Assembly (NCBI GenBank): GCA_013153755.1
Contig: JAADDU010000102.1
Span: 1-13,892 of the forward strand
Source: Campylobacterota bacterium
GTDB lineage: Bacteria; Campylobacterota; Campylobacteria; Campylobacterales; Sulfurimonadaceae
DNA: 13,892 nt
Direction of reading: 5' to 3'
Shown: positions 1 to 9,120 of the stretch, in pieces
How the letters are laid out: each line of letters opens with the position of its first letter
How positions within the stretch are numbered: the first letter of the stretch is position 1
Notes under the pieces: generated by a model
The model's database searches: none
What the model saw: only the letters and a program-made list of their open reading frames with translations
Told to the model about the DNA's origin: nothing
Program-made: the position numbers and the translations under genes

Positions 1-86
1 AAGAAGCATTAAACTTACCCTTTGTAAAAGAGGCTATGCTTTTAGATAAAGATAAAAACGATAAAATTATAAAAATAATAACTTAA
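1..86 (+). CDS. 3' end of an unidentified upstream gene
   Basis: An open frame enters from the left edge (codons from base 3) and ends at a TAA at 84-86, giving 27 C-terminal residues that end in KIIKIIT. The sequence is charged, with alternating hydrophobic positions as in a terminal beta-strand. It sits 11 bases before the peptidase gene on the same strand, and its stop codon abuts that gene's Shine-Dalgarno sequence, so the two are probably co-transcribed. I cannot identify it from 27 residues. In Helicobacter pylori, as I recall, minC lies near lpxC, so a MinC C-terminus is one possibility, but nothing in the sequence proves it. Confidence 0.5.
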   Translation, partial: EALNLPFVKEAMLLDKDKNDKIIKIIT

Positions 87-97
87 AAGGAATTAAC

Positions 98-1462
98 TTG
101 AGAAGAAAAAAGAACTCTTCATTTGGAACTATATTTATACTTACTTTGATGATAGCTGGTGCACTTTATGTATATACTTCAGCTACATTTGAAAGAGAAA
201 TACCAAAAGTGACTCTTGAAACAAATGGTTATTGGAATCTTAAAAAAGCATTGCATATAAATATAGATGATTTAAGTGGTATTAAATCTTATAGTGTTAC
301 TTTAAAAAGTAAAAATGGTGAAAGTATCTTAAAAAATGAGTACTTTATGACACCAAAATCATCTTTAGATATAAATATAGAGCCACCTAGAAGTGCTTAT
401 GCTATCAAAGATAAAGAGATAGAGATAGTTATAGAAGCTACAGATGCAAGTAAATGGAACTTTTTAAATGGTAACTCTACAACTAAAGTTTTTAAACTTA
501 TTATAGATAAAAAAAGACCGAAAATATCTATAGTCAGTAACTCATATAAGATAAAAAGAGGTGGTGCTGCTGTTGTTATTTTTAGAATTAGAGATAATAA
601 CTTAGATAACTTTTATATACAAACAAATTTTGGTAAAAAATTTAAACCACAGCCTTTTTATAAGGAAGGATATTATATATCTTTATTAGCATGGCCAGTT
701 AGAAGTAATAATTTTAAAGCTACTGTAGTAGCTGAAGATTTTGCTGGAAATAGTGCAAAAGCTTATATCCCTCTTTACTTAAAAGAAAAAAACTATAAAA
801 TTTCAAAAATAAAACTAAGTGATAGATTTTTAAAAGGTAAGATAGCAGATCTTGCAGAAGAATTCGTAGAGACACAAGGGGTAGATAGTTCACTAGAACA
901 GTTTAAAATTATAAACGAAGATGTAAGAGCTAAAAATGAAAAGCTTATACATGAGATAACATCAAAAGTATCAGATGAGATGATTAGTGATTTTAAGATA
1001 AATAAACTATATCCACTTAAAAATGCTCAAGTTGTTGCAACATTTGGAGACCATAGAAAGTACTACTATGATGGTGAATATATAAGTGAATCTTATCATA
1101 TGGGATTGGATTTGGCTAGTAATAAAGAAGCTAGAATAGTACCACAGAATGGTGGAGAAGTTGTGTTCGCAGATTTTAATGGTCTTTATGGAAATATGCC
1201 TATTATATCGCATGGACTTGGATTATATACACTTTATGGACACTGTTCAAGTTTAAGAGTAAATGCTGAAGATGAAATAAATGCTCAAGAGTATATAGCA
1301 AATACTGGTAAAAGTGGTTACGCTATGGGTGATCATCTGCATTTTGGAGTACTGATTCAGGGTATCGAAGTTCGTCCAGCAGAATGGATGGATAAAAAAT
1401 GGATGAAGTTAAATATAACTGATGTGATAAAGAGTGCTAAAAAAATTATCAATAGAAATTAA
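98..1462 (+). CDS. Membrane-anchored M23 (LytM-type) peptidoglycan endopeptidase
   Basis: This 454-residue protein is predicted to cut peptide cross-links in the cell wall from the periplasmic side. Residues about 9-30 form one hydrophobic segment after a basic MRRKKN start, so it is a signal anchor or signal peptide. Residues about 35-240 look beta-rich and Ig-like (two segments of the type 'sgIksysvtl' and 'rdnnldnfyiqt'). A C-terminal LytM domain follows. All metal and catalytic positions of M23 are present: H334 and D338 (HxxxD), H382 in YGHC, and H413/H415 in GDHLHFG, with LytM-like spacing. The start is TTG at 98, supported by AAAAGGA at 85-91. In Campylobacterota such enzymes often shape helical cells (Csd/Pgp proteins), but this one cannot be matched to a named member by sight. 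It lies 9 bases before lpxC. Confidence 0.9.
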   Translation: MRRKKNSSFGTIFILTLMIAGALYVYTSATFEREIPKVTLETNGYWNLKKALHINIDDLSGIKSYSVTLKSKNGESILKNEYFMTPKSSLDINIEPPRSAYAIKDKEIEIVIEATDASKWNFLNGNSTTKVFKLIIDKKRPKISIVSNSYKIKRGGAAVVIFRIRDNNLDNFYIQTNFGKKFKPQPFYKEGYYISLLAWPVRSNNFKATVVAEDFAGNSAKAYIPLYLKEKNYKISKIKLSDRFLKGKIADLAEEFVETQGVDSSLEQFKIINEDVRAKNEKLIHEITSKVSDEMISDFKINKLYPLKNAQVVATFGDHRKYYYDGEYISESYHMGLDLASNKEARIVPQNGGEVVFADFNGLYGNMPIISHGLGLYTLYGHCSSLRVNAEDEINAQEYIANTGKSGYAMGDHLHFGVLIQGIEVRPAEWMDKKWMKLNITDVIKSAKKIINRN

Positions 1463-1471
1463 GGATAAAAT

Positions 1472-2356
1472 ATGTACCAAACTACCATAAAAAAACCTGT
1501 TGAATTAGTTGGGATAGGTCTTCATAAAGGCACACCAGTTCGATTAAGGCTTGAACCATTAGAATCAGATAATGGTATAGTGTTTTATAGAAGTGATGTA
1601 GATGTTGCAATATCTTTAAAACCAGAAAATGTAGTAGATACAAAGATGGCAACTGTGATTGGTAAAAATGGTGCAGTTATCTCAACTATTGAACATATGT
1701 TATCAGCTGTTTACGCTTATGGTATTGATAACCTTAGAGTCATAGTAGACGCAGATGAAATCCCTGTTATGGATGGTAGTAGTGCAAGTTTTTGTATGCT
1801 TTTAGATGAAGCAGGTATAAAAGAGCTAGATAAACCTAAAAAGATTATGCGCATCAAAAAAGAGGTGATGGTTAAAGATGGAGATAAGTATGTAAAATTA
1901 TCTCCTTCTCCTGATTTAAAATATGATTTTACTATTAAGTTTCCACATCCTGTTATAAATAAACAAGAGTATGTTTTAGAGTTTACAAAAGAAACTTATA
2001 AAAATGAGATAGCAAGAGCTAGAACATTTGGTTTTTTACATGAAGTACAATATCTTCGTTCAAAAGGTTTGGCACTTGGTGGAACTTTAGAAAATGCTAT
2101 AGTTTTAGATGAGAAAAAGATACTAAATCCAGAAGGCTTAAGATTTCCAGATGAGTTTGTAAGACATAAGATTTTAGATGCAATAGGTGATATGTCACTT
2201 ATTGGAATGAACTTCGTAGGTAATTATGAAGCATTAGCTGGTAGCCATGATTTAAACCATAAGCTTACACTTGAGCTTTTAAAAGATGCAGAAAATTATG
2301 AAGTTATTGAGTTAGTTGGAGAAAAAAGCATGGAGTTAGAAAAAGCGTATGCTTAA
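1472..2356 (+). CDS. lpxC: UDP-3-O-acyl-N-acetylglucosamine deacetylase LpxC
   Basis: LpxC is the zinc deacetylase for the committed step of lipid A synthesis, acting in the cytoplasm. The 294 residues match the family's usual length of about 300. The zinc ligands are visible: H75 in TIEHMLSA (with general base E74), then H232 and D236 in [10 protein letters not shown]. The catalytic H259 is in AGSHDLNHK, and the substrate-loop motif ARTFGF is at 183-188. These correspond to E. coli E78, H79, H238, D242 and H265. The ATG at 1472 follows an AAGGA sequence at 1462-1466. The 3' end overlaps the next gene by 8 bases, suggesting translational coupling. Identity is secure; a Gram-negative envelope follows from it. 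Confidence 0.97.
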   Translation: MYQTTIKKPVELVGIGLHKGTPVRLRLEPLESDNGIVFYRSDVDVAISLKPENVVDTKMATVIGKNGAVISTIEHMLSAVYAYGIDNLRVIVDADEIPVMDGSSASFCMLLDEAGIKELDKPKKIMRIKKEVMVKDGDKYVKLSPSPDLKYDFTIKFPHPVINKQEYVLEFTKETYKNEIARARTFGFLHEVQYLRSKGLALGGTLENAIVLDEKKILNPEGLRFPDEFVRHKILDAIGDMSLIGMNFVGNYEALAGSHDLNHKLTLELLKDAENYEVIELVGEKSMELEKAYA

Positions 2357-2810
2357 AAAAGTAGATATAGTTTTAGTTGCTTTGTCTTCTCCCATAATTA
2401 TCGGTATTTATGAGGATAAAGCTCTTATAGATACTATAAAAAGTGATGAAAAAAGCTCAGAAGTTTTAGCAACTATATATAATGAGATATTTAAAAATTA
2501 TGATGTAGAAAGGTTGTTTTATGCAAATGGACCTGGTAGCTTTATGGCTATAAAAGTTGCATATATATTTTTAAAATCTCTTAGTATATTAAAAAATATA
2601 CCACTTTTTGCGACAGATGCTTTTTATTTTAATCAAAGCCAACCCATAAAAGCGATTGGAAAGCTATATTTTGTTAAAATGGCCTCAGAAATAAAAACTC
2701 GAAAGTTAGAAATAGCATCAACTATGAAGTTTACACTTCCAAATGTGCTTGATTATAGTGAGTTTACTACAAATACAATGCCCCTTTATGGTATAGGTGC
2801 AGTTGGATAG
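2349..2810 (+). CDS. tsaB: Short TsaB-like protein of tRNA t6A synthesis
   Basis: TsaB is the scaffold partner of TsaD in making threonylcarbamoyladenosine at position 37 of ANN-decoding tRNAs. The diagnostic segment is [13 protein letters not shown] at residues 58-70, matching the family's GxGPGSFTGxRIG but with TG replaced by MA. The N-terminal strand reads VLVALSS where typical TsaB has an IDTS-like motif. At 153 residues it lacks most of the C-terminal half of E. coli TsaB (about 230 residues). The frame is intact and sits between lpxC (8-base overlap) and thrB (8-base gap), a place where Campylobacterota carry an equally short gene, so it is probably a reduced functional form rather than a pseudogene. 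Function is inferred from one motif and context. Confidence 0.75.
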   Translation: MLKKVDIVLVALSSPIIIGIYEDKALIDTIKSDEKSSEVLATIYNEIFKNYDVERLFYANGPGSFMAIKVAYIFLKSLSILKNIPLFATDAFYFNQSQPIKAIGKLYFVKMASEIKTRKLEIASTMKFTLPNVLDYSEFTTNTMPLYGIGAVG

Positions 2811-2818
2811 GAAAATAA

Positions 2819-3700
2819 GTGACAATAAGCGTACCAGCTACAAGTGCTAACCTTGGACCAGGATTTGATTCCCTTGGTTTAGCAGTAGATTTAAGAAATA
2901 GAGTTGAGTTTCATCATTCAAAATTTTTTAGTGTAAGTATAAAAGGGGAGGGTGAAAATAATCCTCGACTAAAAGGCAATAATCTTTTTGTAAGTATATT
3001 TAACGAACACTATAATCGCTTAACTAAAAAGAAGCAAAATTTTAAATTTACATTTTACAATCAAGTTCCTATGTCTAGAGGTTTAGGAAGCTCTTCTGCT
3101 GTTATAGTTAGTGCAATTGCATCAGCTCATGAAGCTGCAGGGATAAGGGTTAGTAAAAGAAGAATTTTAAATCATGCACTTGTGTATGAAACACACCCAG
3201 ATAATATAACTCCTGCTGTTATGGGTGGTTTTAACGTAGCAACAGTTGAGAAAAACAAAGTATTTTCTCAAAAAAAACATCTGCCATCATATATAAAAGC
3301 AGTTGTTACTATACCAAATAAACCTATTAGTACATCAAGAGCTAGAACACTTTTGCCAAAATCATATTCAAAAGAAAATGCTATATATAATCTTTCACAT
3401 ACTGCACTAACGGTAGGAGCATTTTTTAATGAAGATTGGGAGATGTTAAAACTTTCAGCACAAGATAGATTTCACCAAAAAGCAAGAATGAAAGTTTTAC
3501 CAGAATTGTTTGCAGTGCAAAAGATAGCTTATGAAAGTGGTGCTTTAATGAGTACACTCTCAGGAAGTGGTTCTACATTTTTTTCAATGGTTTATGATGA
3601 AGATGCAGCGATGATTTCAAATAAATTAAAGCAGAAATTTCCAGATTTTAATGTTAAAATTTTAGATTTTGATAATAATGGGCTAATAATAGAGCGATAA
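2819..3700 (+). CDS. thrB: Homoserine kinase ThrB
   Basis: ThrB is a GHMP-family kinase that phosphorylates L-homoserine in threonine synthesis. The N-terminus has the family signature [13 protein letters not shown] (residues 5-17), the ATP loop [11 protein letters not shown] is at 84-94, HPDN is at 126-129, and the C-terminal glycine motif LSGSGSTFF is near residue 250. At 293 residues it is of normal length. The start is GTG at 2819. It gives the expected conserved N-terminus at once and is preceded by AGGA at 2808-2811, which overlaps the stop of the tsaB-like gene, so the two are probably coupled. Confidence 0.95.
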   Translation: MTISVPATSANLGPGFDSLGLAVDLRNRVEFHHSKFFSVSIKGEGENNPRLKGNNLFVSIFNEHYNRLTKKKQNFKFTFYNQVPMSRGLGSSSAVIVSAIASAHEAAGIRVSKRRILNHALVYETHPDNITPAVMGGFNVATVEKNKVFSQKKHLPSYIKAVVTIPNKPISTSRARTLLPKSYSKENAIYNLSHTALTVGAFFNEDWEMLKLSAQDRFHQKARMKVLPELFAVQKIAYESGALMSTLSGSGSTFFSMVYDEDAAMISNKLKQKFPDFNVKILDFDNNGLIIER

Positions 3701-3731
3701 AGCCTATTAAATCAAGTAAGTTTTAGATATA

Positions 3732-3995
3732 ATGGCGAAAAAATTTAATCAACCTCTTAGAATGTGTGTCTCGTGTAGAGATAGACAGATTCAAGAAAAG
3801 CTACTTAGACTGCAATGTAACGATGGTTCACTTGAAGTTTTTAGTGGCAGAGGAAGAAGTTTTTATCTATGTAAAGATTGTATCTTACTTGAAAAAAAAG
3901 TATTAAAAGCACTTATGCGACAATGCAGAGGTGGAGATAAAAATAAATTTACGAACAAACTAAAGGAGATCATCACTGATGATAGAAAAAGTTAG
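3732..3995 (+). CDS. ylxR: YlxR-family (DUF448) RNA-binding protein
   Basis: This small basic protein of 87 residues belongs to the YlxR family, recently described in Bacillus subtilis as a modulator of RNase P (RnpM). It carries the family motifs PLRMCVSCR (residues 8-16), LLRL (24-27) and GRGRSFYLC (39-47). It has two CxxC pairs, C12/C15 and C47/C50, which could form a zinc ribbon (see findings). It lies directly before infB, the family's usual place, and overlaps it by 17 bases. The ATG at 3732 is the only possible start because a stop codon lies in frame at 3717 and the conserved motif begins at residue 8. I see no convincing Shine-Dalgarno sequence before it. The function in this organism is inferred. 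Confidence 0.85.
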   Translation: MAKKFNQPLRMCVSCRDRQIQEKLLRLQCNDGSLEVFSGRGRSFYLCKDCILLEKKVLKALMRQCRGGDKNKFTNKLKEIITDDRKS

Positions 3996-6618
3996 AGTAC
4001 ACGAAATTGCAAAAGAGCTAGGTATAGCTTCTAAAGATGTGTTAGAAAAAGCAAAAAAAATGGGTCTTGAAGTGAAGTCTGCACAAAGTGTTGTTACCAT
4101 GGCACAAGCAGAAGGATTAGCAAACTTTATTATGAATGGTGAAGTGCCTCAAGAAAGTAAGCCAACTCCAAAACCAACGATCAAAAAAGCAAAAAGTGAT
4201 ACACCTACATCAAAAGAAGCTCCTAAAGCCAAAGTTGAAGAGGTTACAGAAGAAGTTGCTCAAAAAGAGGAAAAACAAGAAGAGATTGTTGCACCTAAAA
4301 AAGAGACTTTAAAAGTTGAAGAAACTAAAGAAGAAGTTCTAAAAAGTGAAGAAACAACTCCTTTAGTAGAAAAAGCTAAAGAGGAAAAACCTAAGAAAAA
4401 AAGCTCTATTAGGATAGTAGAACCTGTAGCTGTTCGTCAAATTAAAAGATCTGGTTTAAAAATAGTTAAAAAGAAAAAGCCAAGAGTTGAAGAAACTTAT
4501 AGTGCACCACAAAAACATACAAATGTTTCATCTTATGGAAAAATGAGTGCAGAAGTTTTAGAAGAGTTAGCTAAAAAGAAAAAAACAAAACAAACTTCAA
4601 CTACTGCAAGAAAACAAGATCAGGGTAAAAGAATCGATATCTTTGGTGGAAGCATGAGTGATGTGTCTATGGATATGGATGATCAAGTTACACTTCTTGA
4701 CTTAAATTCAACAGAAAGAGCTCCACTTCCTGTAGAAGAACCAAGAAAACCAAGACAACCTAAGCCAGCTGGTAGAAATGCAAACAAAAAACAAGCACCT
4801 CGTGGTAGAAGAGTTTCTCGTGATAAAAGAAAAAAATACACAAAAGCATCTCAAGAAGAAGAGATAGTTACTCATGTAGAGATTCCAGAAGATATTCGTG
4901 TTTATGAGTTTGCAGAAAAACTAAAACGCCCTATGAGTGATATCATAAAAGTTCTTTTTGATCTTGGTATGATGATGACTAAAAATGACTTTTTAGGAAA
5001 TGATGAGATAGAGATACTAAGTGAAGAGTTTGGTGTTGAAGTAACGATTATAGATCCTAAAGATGAATTTACACAAGCTGAAGAAAATATAGAAGAAGAT
5101 CCAGATGCAACAAAAAGAGCTCCTGTTATTACTATTATGGGACATGTTGATCATGGTAAAACTTCACTACTTGATGCTATTCGTAAAGCAAAAGTGACAG
5201 AGGGAGAAGCTGGTGGAATCACTCAACATATTGGTGCATATACCATAGAACAACATGGTGAAGCTATAACTTTTATAGATACACCGGGTCATGCTGCATT
5301 TTCTCATATGCGTCAAAGAGGTACAGAGATTACAGATATTATTGTTATCGTTGTTGCTGCTGATGATGGTGTAAAACCTCAAACTCTTGAAGTTATTAAA
5401 CTAGCAAAAGAATCAGGTGCTCCTATCATAGTTGCATTAAATAAAATGGATAAAGAGACTGCTCAACCAGATATGGTAAAAGGTCAGATGGCTGAACATG
5501 GGATAAATCCTGTTGATTGGGGTGGAGATATAGAGTTTATTCCTGTTTCTGCTAAAAGTGGTATGGGTATAGATGATTTACTTGAAAATATCCTCACAAC
5601 TGCTGAAATTTTAGAACTTAAAGCAAATGAAAATGCGATGGCAAAAGCTGCTGTTGTTGAATCATCTTTAGAAAAAGGTCGTGGTCCTGTTGCAACTGTA
5701 ATCGTTCAAAATGGTACTTTAAAAGTTGGAGATTATGTAGTTTGTGGTGCTGCATATGGTCGTGTTAAAGCACTTGTAGATGAACATAACAAGCAGATAA
5801 AACAACTAAAACCAAGTCATACAGCAGTTGTAGCTGGTTTAAATGCCGTTCCTGCATCTGGTGAAGTTATGACTGTAATGAAGTCAGATAAAGAAGCTAA
5901 AGCTTACGCTACAAAAAGACATGAGTATGACAGACATAAAGAGCTTTCACACTCAACTAAATCAACTTTAGAAGATATGACAAGTATGATTGCTGAGGGT
6001 AAATTAAAATCTCTTAAAATTGTACTTAAAACTGACGTTCATGGTACTCTAGAAGCTATAAAATCTTCTTTAACACAACTTAGAAATGATGAAGTTAAAG
6101 TAAATATTATTTCATCTGGTGTTGGTGGAATTACAGAAAACGATGTTGAACTTGTTAATAATTCTGAAAACTGTGTACTTCTTGGTTTTAATGTTCGTCC
6201 AACTGGTGCAGTAAAAGCTAGTGCAAAACAAAAAAGTGTTGAGATTAAAACTTACTCTATTATCTACCAACTTATAGATGATATTACTGGTATGCTTACT
6301 GGTATGATGACTCCAAAATATACTGAAGAAAATACTGGTCAAGCAGAAGTTAAAGAGGTATTTAAAATCCCTAAAGGTATCGTTGCTGGTTGTCTTGTTG
6401 TTGATGGAAGACTTATCCGTGGTGGTATGGTTCGTGTTATTCGTGATGGTGTTGTACATTATGAAGGTGAACTTACTTCTCTTAAACGTTTTAAAGATGA
6501 TGTTGATGAGATTGGTAACGGTTATGAGTGTGGTGTTGTTATCAGTGGATATGATGATGTTGTTGCTGGTGATGTACTTGAAACATTCAAAAAAGTTGAG
6601 CAAAAAGTAAGTTTATAA
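3979..6618 (+). CDS. infB: Translation initiation factor IF-2
   Basis: IF-2 is the GTPase that delivers initiator fMet-tRNA and joins ribosomal subunits. Residues 1-50 form an IF2_N domain ([20 protein letters not shown]). A lysine- and glutamate-rich low-complexity linker runs from about 55 to 295. A second IF2_N-like unit ([10 protein letters not shown]) spans about 303-355. The GTPase domain has the P-loop GHVDHGKT at 388-395, DTPGH at 434-438 and NKMD at 488-491. The beta-barrel and C-terminal fMet-tRNA-binding domains follow to residue 879. The ATG at 3979 has AAAGGAG at 3962-3968 and lies inside the end of ylxR. The stop directly abuts the rbfA start. The full-length G-domain motifs make the call secure. 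Confidence 0.98.
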   Translation: MIEKVRVHEIAKELGIASKDVLEKAKKMGLEVKSAQSVVTMAQAEGLANFIMNGEVPQESKPTPKPTIKKAKSDTPTSKEAPKAKVEEVTEEVAQKEEKQEEIVAPKKETLKVEETKEEVLKSEETTPLVEKAKEEKPKKKSSIRIVEPVAVRQIKRSGLKIVKKKKPRVEETYSAPQKHTNVSSYGKMSAEVLEELAKKKKTKQTSTTARKQDQGKRIDIFGGSMSDVSMDMDDQVTLLDLNSTERAPLPVEEPRKPRQPKPAGRNANKKQAPRGRRVSRDKRKKYTKASQEEEIVTHVEIPEDIRVYEFAEKLKRPMSDIIKVLFDLGMMMTKNDFLGNDEIEILSEEFGVEVTIIDPKDEFTQAEENIEEDPDATKRAPVITIMGHVDHGKTSLLDAIRKAKVTEGEAGGITQHIGAYTIEQHGEAITFIDTPGHAAFSHMRQRGTEITDIIVIVVAADDGVKPQTLEVIKLAKESGAPIIVALNKMDKETAQPDMVKGQMAEHGINPVDWGGDIEFIPVSAKSGMGIDDLLENILTTAEILELKANENAMAKAAVVESSLEKGRGPVATVIVQNGTLKVGDYVVCGAAYGRVKALVDEHNKQIKQLKPSHTAVVAGLNAVPASGEVMTVMKSDKEAKAYATKRHEYDRHKELSHSTKSTLEDMTSMIAEGKLKSLKIVLKTDVHGTLEAIKSSLTQLRNDEVKVNIISSGVGGITENDVELVNNSENCVLLGFNVRPTGAVKASAKQKSVEIKTYSIIYQLIDDITGMLTGMMTPKYTEENTGQAEVKEVFKIPKGIVAGCLVVDGRLIRGGMVRVIRDGVVHYEGELTSLKRFKDDVDEIGNGYECGVVISGYDDVVAGDVLETFKKVEQKVSL

Positions 6619-6981
6619 ATGACTGAAGCACAGATAAAACTCAAAAGAACTGAATCAGTTCTCTCTGAGTTGATTCCCCAAGCACTTGCTGGTATGAATG
6701 ATAAAAGACTACATGATTTAAATATTATAGAAGTAAAATGTTCTCGTGGAAAAAGTGATGCCAAAGTCTATATAGACCCTAGTGACTTTAGTGAACAAGA
6801 GAAAAGAGATTACTTAAAATTACTTCGTAAAGCTCGTCCAATCATAGAAACTCATTGTTTAAAAGATCAAGGTTGGTACCGTTGTCCAAAATTTACATTT
6901 GAGTTTGATGAACATCTAAAAAAAGCTCAAAATATAGATGATTTATTTAAAAAAATTGCTCAAGATAGAGGAGAGATATAA
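6619..6981 (+). CDS. rbfA: 30S ribosome-binding factor RbfA
   Basis: RbfA is a KH-like protein that helps mature the 16S rRNA 5' end in the 30S subunit. The 120 residues show the family pattern: KLKRTESVLSELI at the N-terminus, a DLNIIEVKCS strand, and the C-terminal PKFTFEFDEHLKKAQNID followed by a LFKKI helix. The ATG follows the infB stop with no gap and there is no strong Shine-Dalgarno sequence, so expression probably depends on ribosomes finishing infB. Its neighbours infB and rimP share the role of building the small subunit and starting translation. Confidence 0.92.
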   Translation: MTEAQIKLKRTESVLSELIPQALAGMNDKRLHDLNIIEVKCSRGKSDAKVYIDPSDFSEQEKRDYLKLLRKARPIIETHCLKDQGWYRCPKFTFEFDEHLKKAQNIDDLFKKIAQDRGEI

Positions 6982-7430
6982 TGTCACTACAAAGCGATAT
7001 AAATTCACTTGTTTCATCAGTTGATTTAGAACTTTATGATACTGCAATAGTAAGTGAAGGTGATGATACTATCTACCGTGTAAGTGTTATCTCAAAAGAG
7101 ATAAAAGATACTAAAAGAGCAGGGGTTAGTCTTGATGCTTGTGTAGAATTGACTCATCTTATTTCTCCTCTTTTAGATGTAACTCCACCTGTTTCAGGTG
7201 ATTATAGACTTGAAGTTGGAAGCCCAGGTATAGAGAGAAAACTGGTAACTTTAGAACATTTTAAAAAGTCTGTAGGTGAAAAAGTTGCTTTAAATTTGAA
7301 AAGTATAGATAAAGTTAGAGGTGTTTTGTTAAAAGTTGAAGGTTCAAAAATCTTTGTTAATAAAGATGATGAAACTATAGAATTGGATTTTAACGATATT
7401 ACTAAAGCAAAAACATATTTTGAATGGTAA
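6981..7430 (+). CDS. rimP: Ribosome maturation factor RimP
   Basis: RimP assists assembly of the 30S head. The 149-residue protein has the family core motif DYRLEVGSPGIERKL at about residues 74-88, followed by the C-terminal SH3-like barrel (VRGVLLKVEGSKIFV...). Normal length is about 150. The start ATG shares its A with the rbfA stop codon (TAATG) and has a strong Shine-Dalgarno sequence, AGAGGAGAG, ending at 6974. In many bacteria rimP is upstream of nusA and infB. Here it follows rbfA and nusA is absent, as in other Campylobacterota. Confidence 0.92.
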   Translation: MSLQSDINSLVSSVDLELYDTAIVSEGDDTIYRVSVISKEIKDTKRAGVSLDACVELTHLISPLLDVTPPVSGDYRLEVGSPGIERKLVTLEHFKKSVGEKVALNLKSIDKVRGVLLKVEGSKIFVNKDDETIELDFNDITKAKTYFEW

Positions 7431-8395
7431 TAGACTCTAGTTTTTATATGAAACTAGCCCTTTGTGAGGCTTGGAAATATCAAGGTTTGACATATCCAAA
7501 TCCTGCTGTTGGGTGTTGTGTTGTATCAAAAAGTGGTAAACTCTTATCTGTTGAAGCACATCACAAAGCTGGAACACCCCATGCTGAAGTAAATGCACTA
7601 AAATCTGCTTACTATAAACTAACAAACAACAAAGAGATACTCTCTTTAACACTATCTCAAGATATACATAACTTTTTACTAAAAAATCACGAGGGTATCT
7701 TTAAAGATAGTTATATATACACAACACTAGAACCGTGTTCACACATAGGAAAAACACCCTCTTGTGCGTCTTTAATCTCTAAACTTTCTATAAAAAAGCT
7801 TTTTGTCGGTTCACAAGATTTTAACGAGATAGCATCCAATGGTAATGAGATAGTTAAAAACTCTGGAGTTGAAATTATAAATGGTGTTTTAAAAAAAGAG
7901 TGTGATGAACTTTTAGAGCCTTTTAAAAAGTGGCAAAATTCTAGGTTCGTATTTTTTAAAATGGCTCAAAGACTAGATGGCTCAACTGATGGAGTTGTAA
8001 GCTCAGAAGAATCAAGAAAAAATGTTCATGCTATGCGTGATGTTTGTGATTTGCTAGTTATCGGTGGAAATACTGTAAGAAACGACAGACCAACATTAGA
8101 TGCACGACTTGTAGATGGAAAAGCTCCAGATATTTTGATAATATCAAGACAAAAAGAGTTTGATAAAACTATACCACTTTTTAATGTAGAGGATAGAGAG
8201 GTTTTTATAGAAGATAACTTTAAAAAGTTAGATAATTATAAAAATATCATGATAGAGGGTACAAAAAACATGTTTGAACTCTCAAAGCCATATATAGACT
8301 ACAGTTTAACTTATATGGCTACAAATCTTGATGTTTTAAACATACAAAAAGATACAAAAGATATAATTCTTTGGATGAAAATGGGAGATAGATGA
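7424..8395 (+). CDS. ribD: Riboflavin biosynthesis deaminase/reductase RibD
   Basis: RibD performs the second and third steps of riboflavin synthesis: a zinc deaminase acts on the pyrimidine, then an NADPH-dependent reductase on the ribose. The deaminase domain (residues 8 to about 150) has PNPAVGCCVV, the zinc ligand H53 with catalytic E55 (HAEVNAL), and C105 and C114 in EPCSHIGKTPSC. About 50 residues separate HAE from PC, roughly 25 more than in E. coli RibD. The reductase domain (about 175-323, beginning RFVFFKMAQRLDG, with VIGGNTVRNDRPTL) is clearly shorter than in E. coli. The ATG at 7424 overlaps the end of rimP by 7 bases and has no Shine-Dalgarno sequence. An internal ATG at 7448 is possible, but the residues before it match the usual N-terminal helix. 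Confidence 0.92.
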   Translation: MVIDSSFYMKLALCEAWKYQGLTYPNPAVGCCVVSKSGKLLSVEAHHKAGTPHAEVNALKSAYYKLTNNKEILSLTLSQDIHNFLLKNHEGIFKDSYIYTTLEPCSHIGKTPSCASLISKLSIKKLFVGSQDFNEIASNGNEIVKNSGVEIINGVLKKECDELLEPFKKWQNSRFVFFKMAQRLDGSTDGVVSSEESRKNVHAMRDVCDLLVIGGNTVRNDRPTLDARLVDGKAPDILIISRQKEFDKTIPLFNVEDREVFIEDNFKKLDNYKNIMIEGTKNMFELSKPYIDYSLTYMATNLDVLNIQKDTKDIILWMKMGDR

Positions 8396-9105
8396 TGGAA
8401 AAACAAGAAAAAATAGTATCTATGTTTGATGATATAGCACCAACTTACGATACAGCTAATCGTGTTATGAGTATGGGTGTTGATATATCTTGGAGAAAAA
8501 AAGCTTGTGATTTAAGTTTTGAGTTTTATGGTAAAAAAGAGATAGATAAGATAGTTGATGTTGCTTGTGGAACTGGTGATATGATGGGATACTGGCAAAA
8601 ACAGGCAAAAAAAGCTGGTGTTGAGATAAAAGAGCTTGTTGGAGTTGACCCATCAAACGGTATGGTTGATGTTGCAAGGGAGAAATTTCCAGAGTTTAAC
8701 TACCATATATCAAAAGCTACAGAGATACCACTTGATGATGCAAGTGCAGATATACTTAGTATCACTTATGGTATAAGAAATGTTGTTGAGCGTCAAGAAG
8801 CATTTTATGAGTTTAATAGAGTTCTTAAAAAAGATGGGCTTGTAGTTATTTTAGAGTTTATGAAAGATGAAGATAAAAACTTATTAAAAAAGATAAGAGA
8901 TATATATATGCACAAAATTCTCCCTTATGTTGGTGGTTTCATCTCTAAAAACCTTGAAGCTTATACATACTTACCAGATTCTATAGAAAATTTTGTAACG
9001 ATTCAAGGGATGCAAGATGAGTTGAAAAAAGCAGATTTTGAGATACTGTATACCCAAAGTTTTTCTATGGATATATCTACTCTAATTATTGCAAAAAAAC
9101 TTTAA
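8392..9105 (+). CDS. ubiE: Demethylmenaquinone C-methyltransferase UbiE/MenG
   Basis: This SAM-dependent enzyme adds the ring methyl group of menaquinone, the last step of quinone synthesis. The 237 residues have the UbiE signature: FDDIAPTYDTANRVMSMG at 12-29 and WRKK at 34-37. The SAM motif I is VDVACGTGDM at 55-64, GVDPSNGM is at 84-91 and YGIRNV is at 126-131. Campylobacterota use menaquinone, so the substrate is most likely demethylmenaquinone rather than a ubiquinone precursor; this is inference from lineage. ATG codons occur at 8392 and 8395, the first overlapping the ribD stop by 4 bases. GGGAG at 8383-8387 could serve either. Confidence 0.93.
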   Translation: MMEKQEKIVSMFDDIAPTYDTANRVMSMGVDISWRKKACDLSFEFYGKKEIDKIVDVACGTGDMMGYWQKQAKKAGVEIKELVGVDPSNGMVDVAREKFPEFNYHISKATEIPLDDASADILSITYGIRNVVERQEAFYEFNRVLKKDGLVVILEFMKDEDKNLLKKIRDIYMHKILPYVGGFISKNLEAYTYLPDSIENFVTIQGMQDELKKADFEILYTQSFSMDISTLIIAKKL

Positions 9106-9120
9106 AATATTTAAATTCTA

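Noticed and set aside
4141..4860. Lys/Glu-rich repetitive stretch in infB as a possible repeat element or inserted domain
   Set aside because: A charged, low-complexity linker between N-terminal IF2_N units is normal in bacterial IF-2.
6112..6603. Long minus-strand open frame (163 codons) and a plus-strand frame at 6383-6610, both inside infB
   Set aside because: They lie inside the conserved IF-2 C-terminal domains, have low-complexity Thr/Asn/Ile or Val/Leu/Met composition, and arise from the GTT/GAT/GGT-rich codons of infB.
7437..7652. Minus-strand 71-codon frame inside ribD
   Set aside because: Antisense to the conserved deaminase motifs PNPAVGC and HAE; it has no features of its own.
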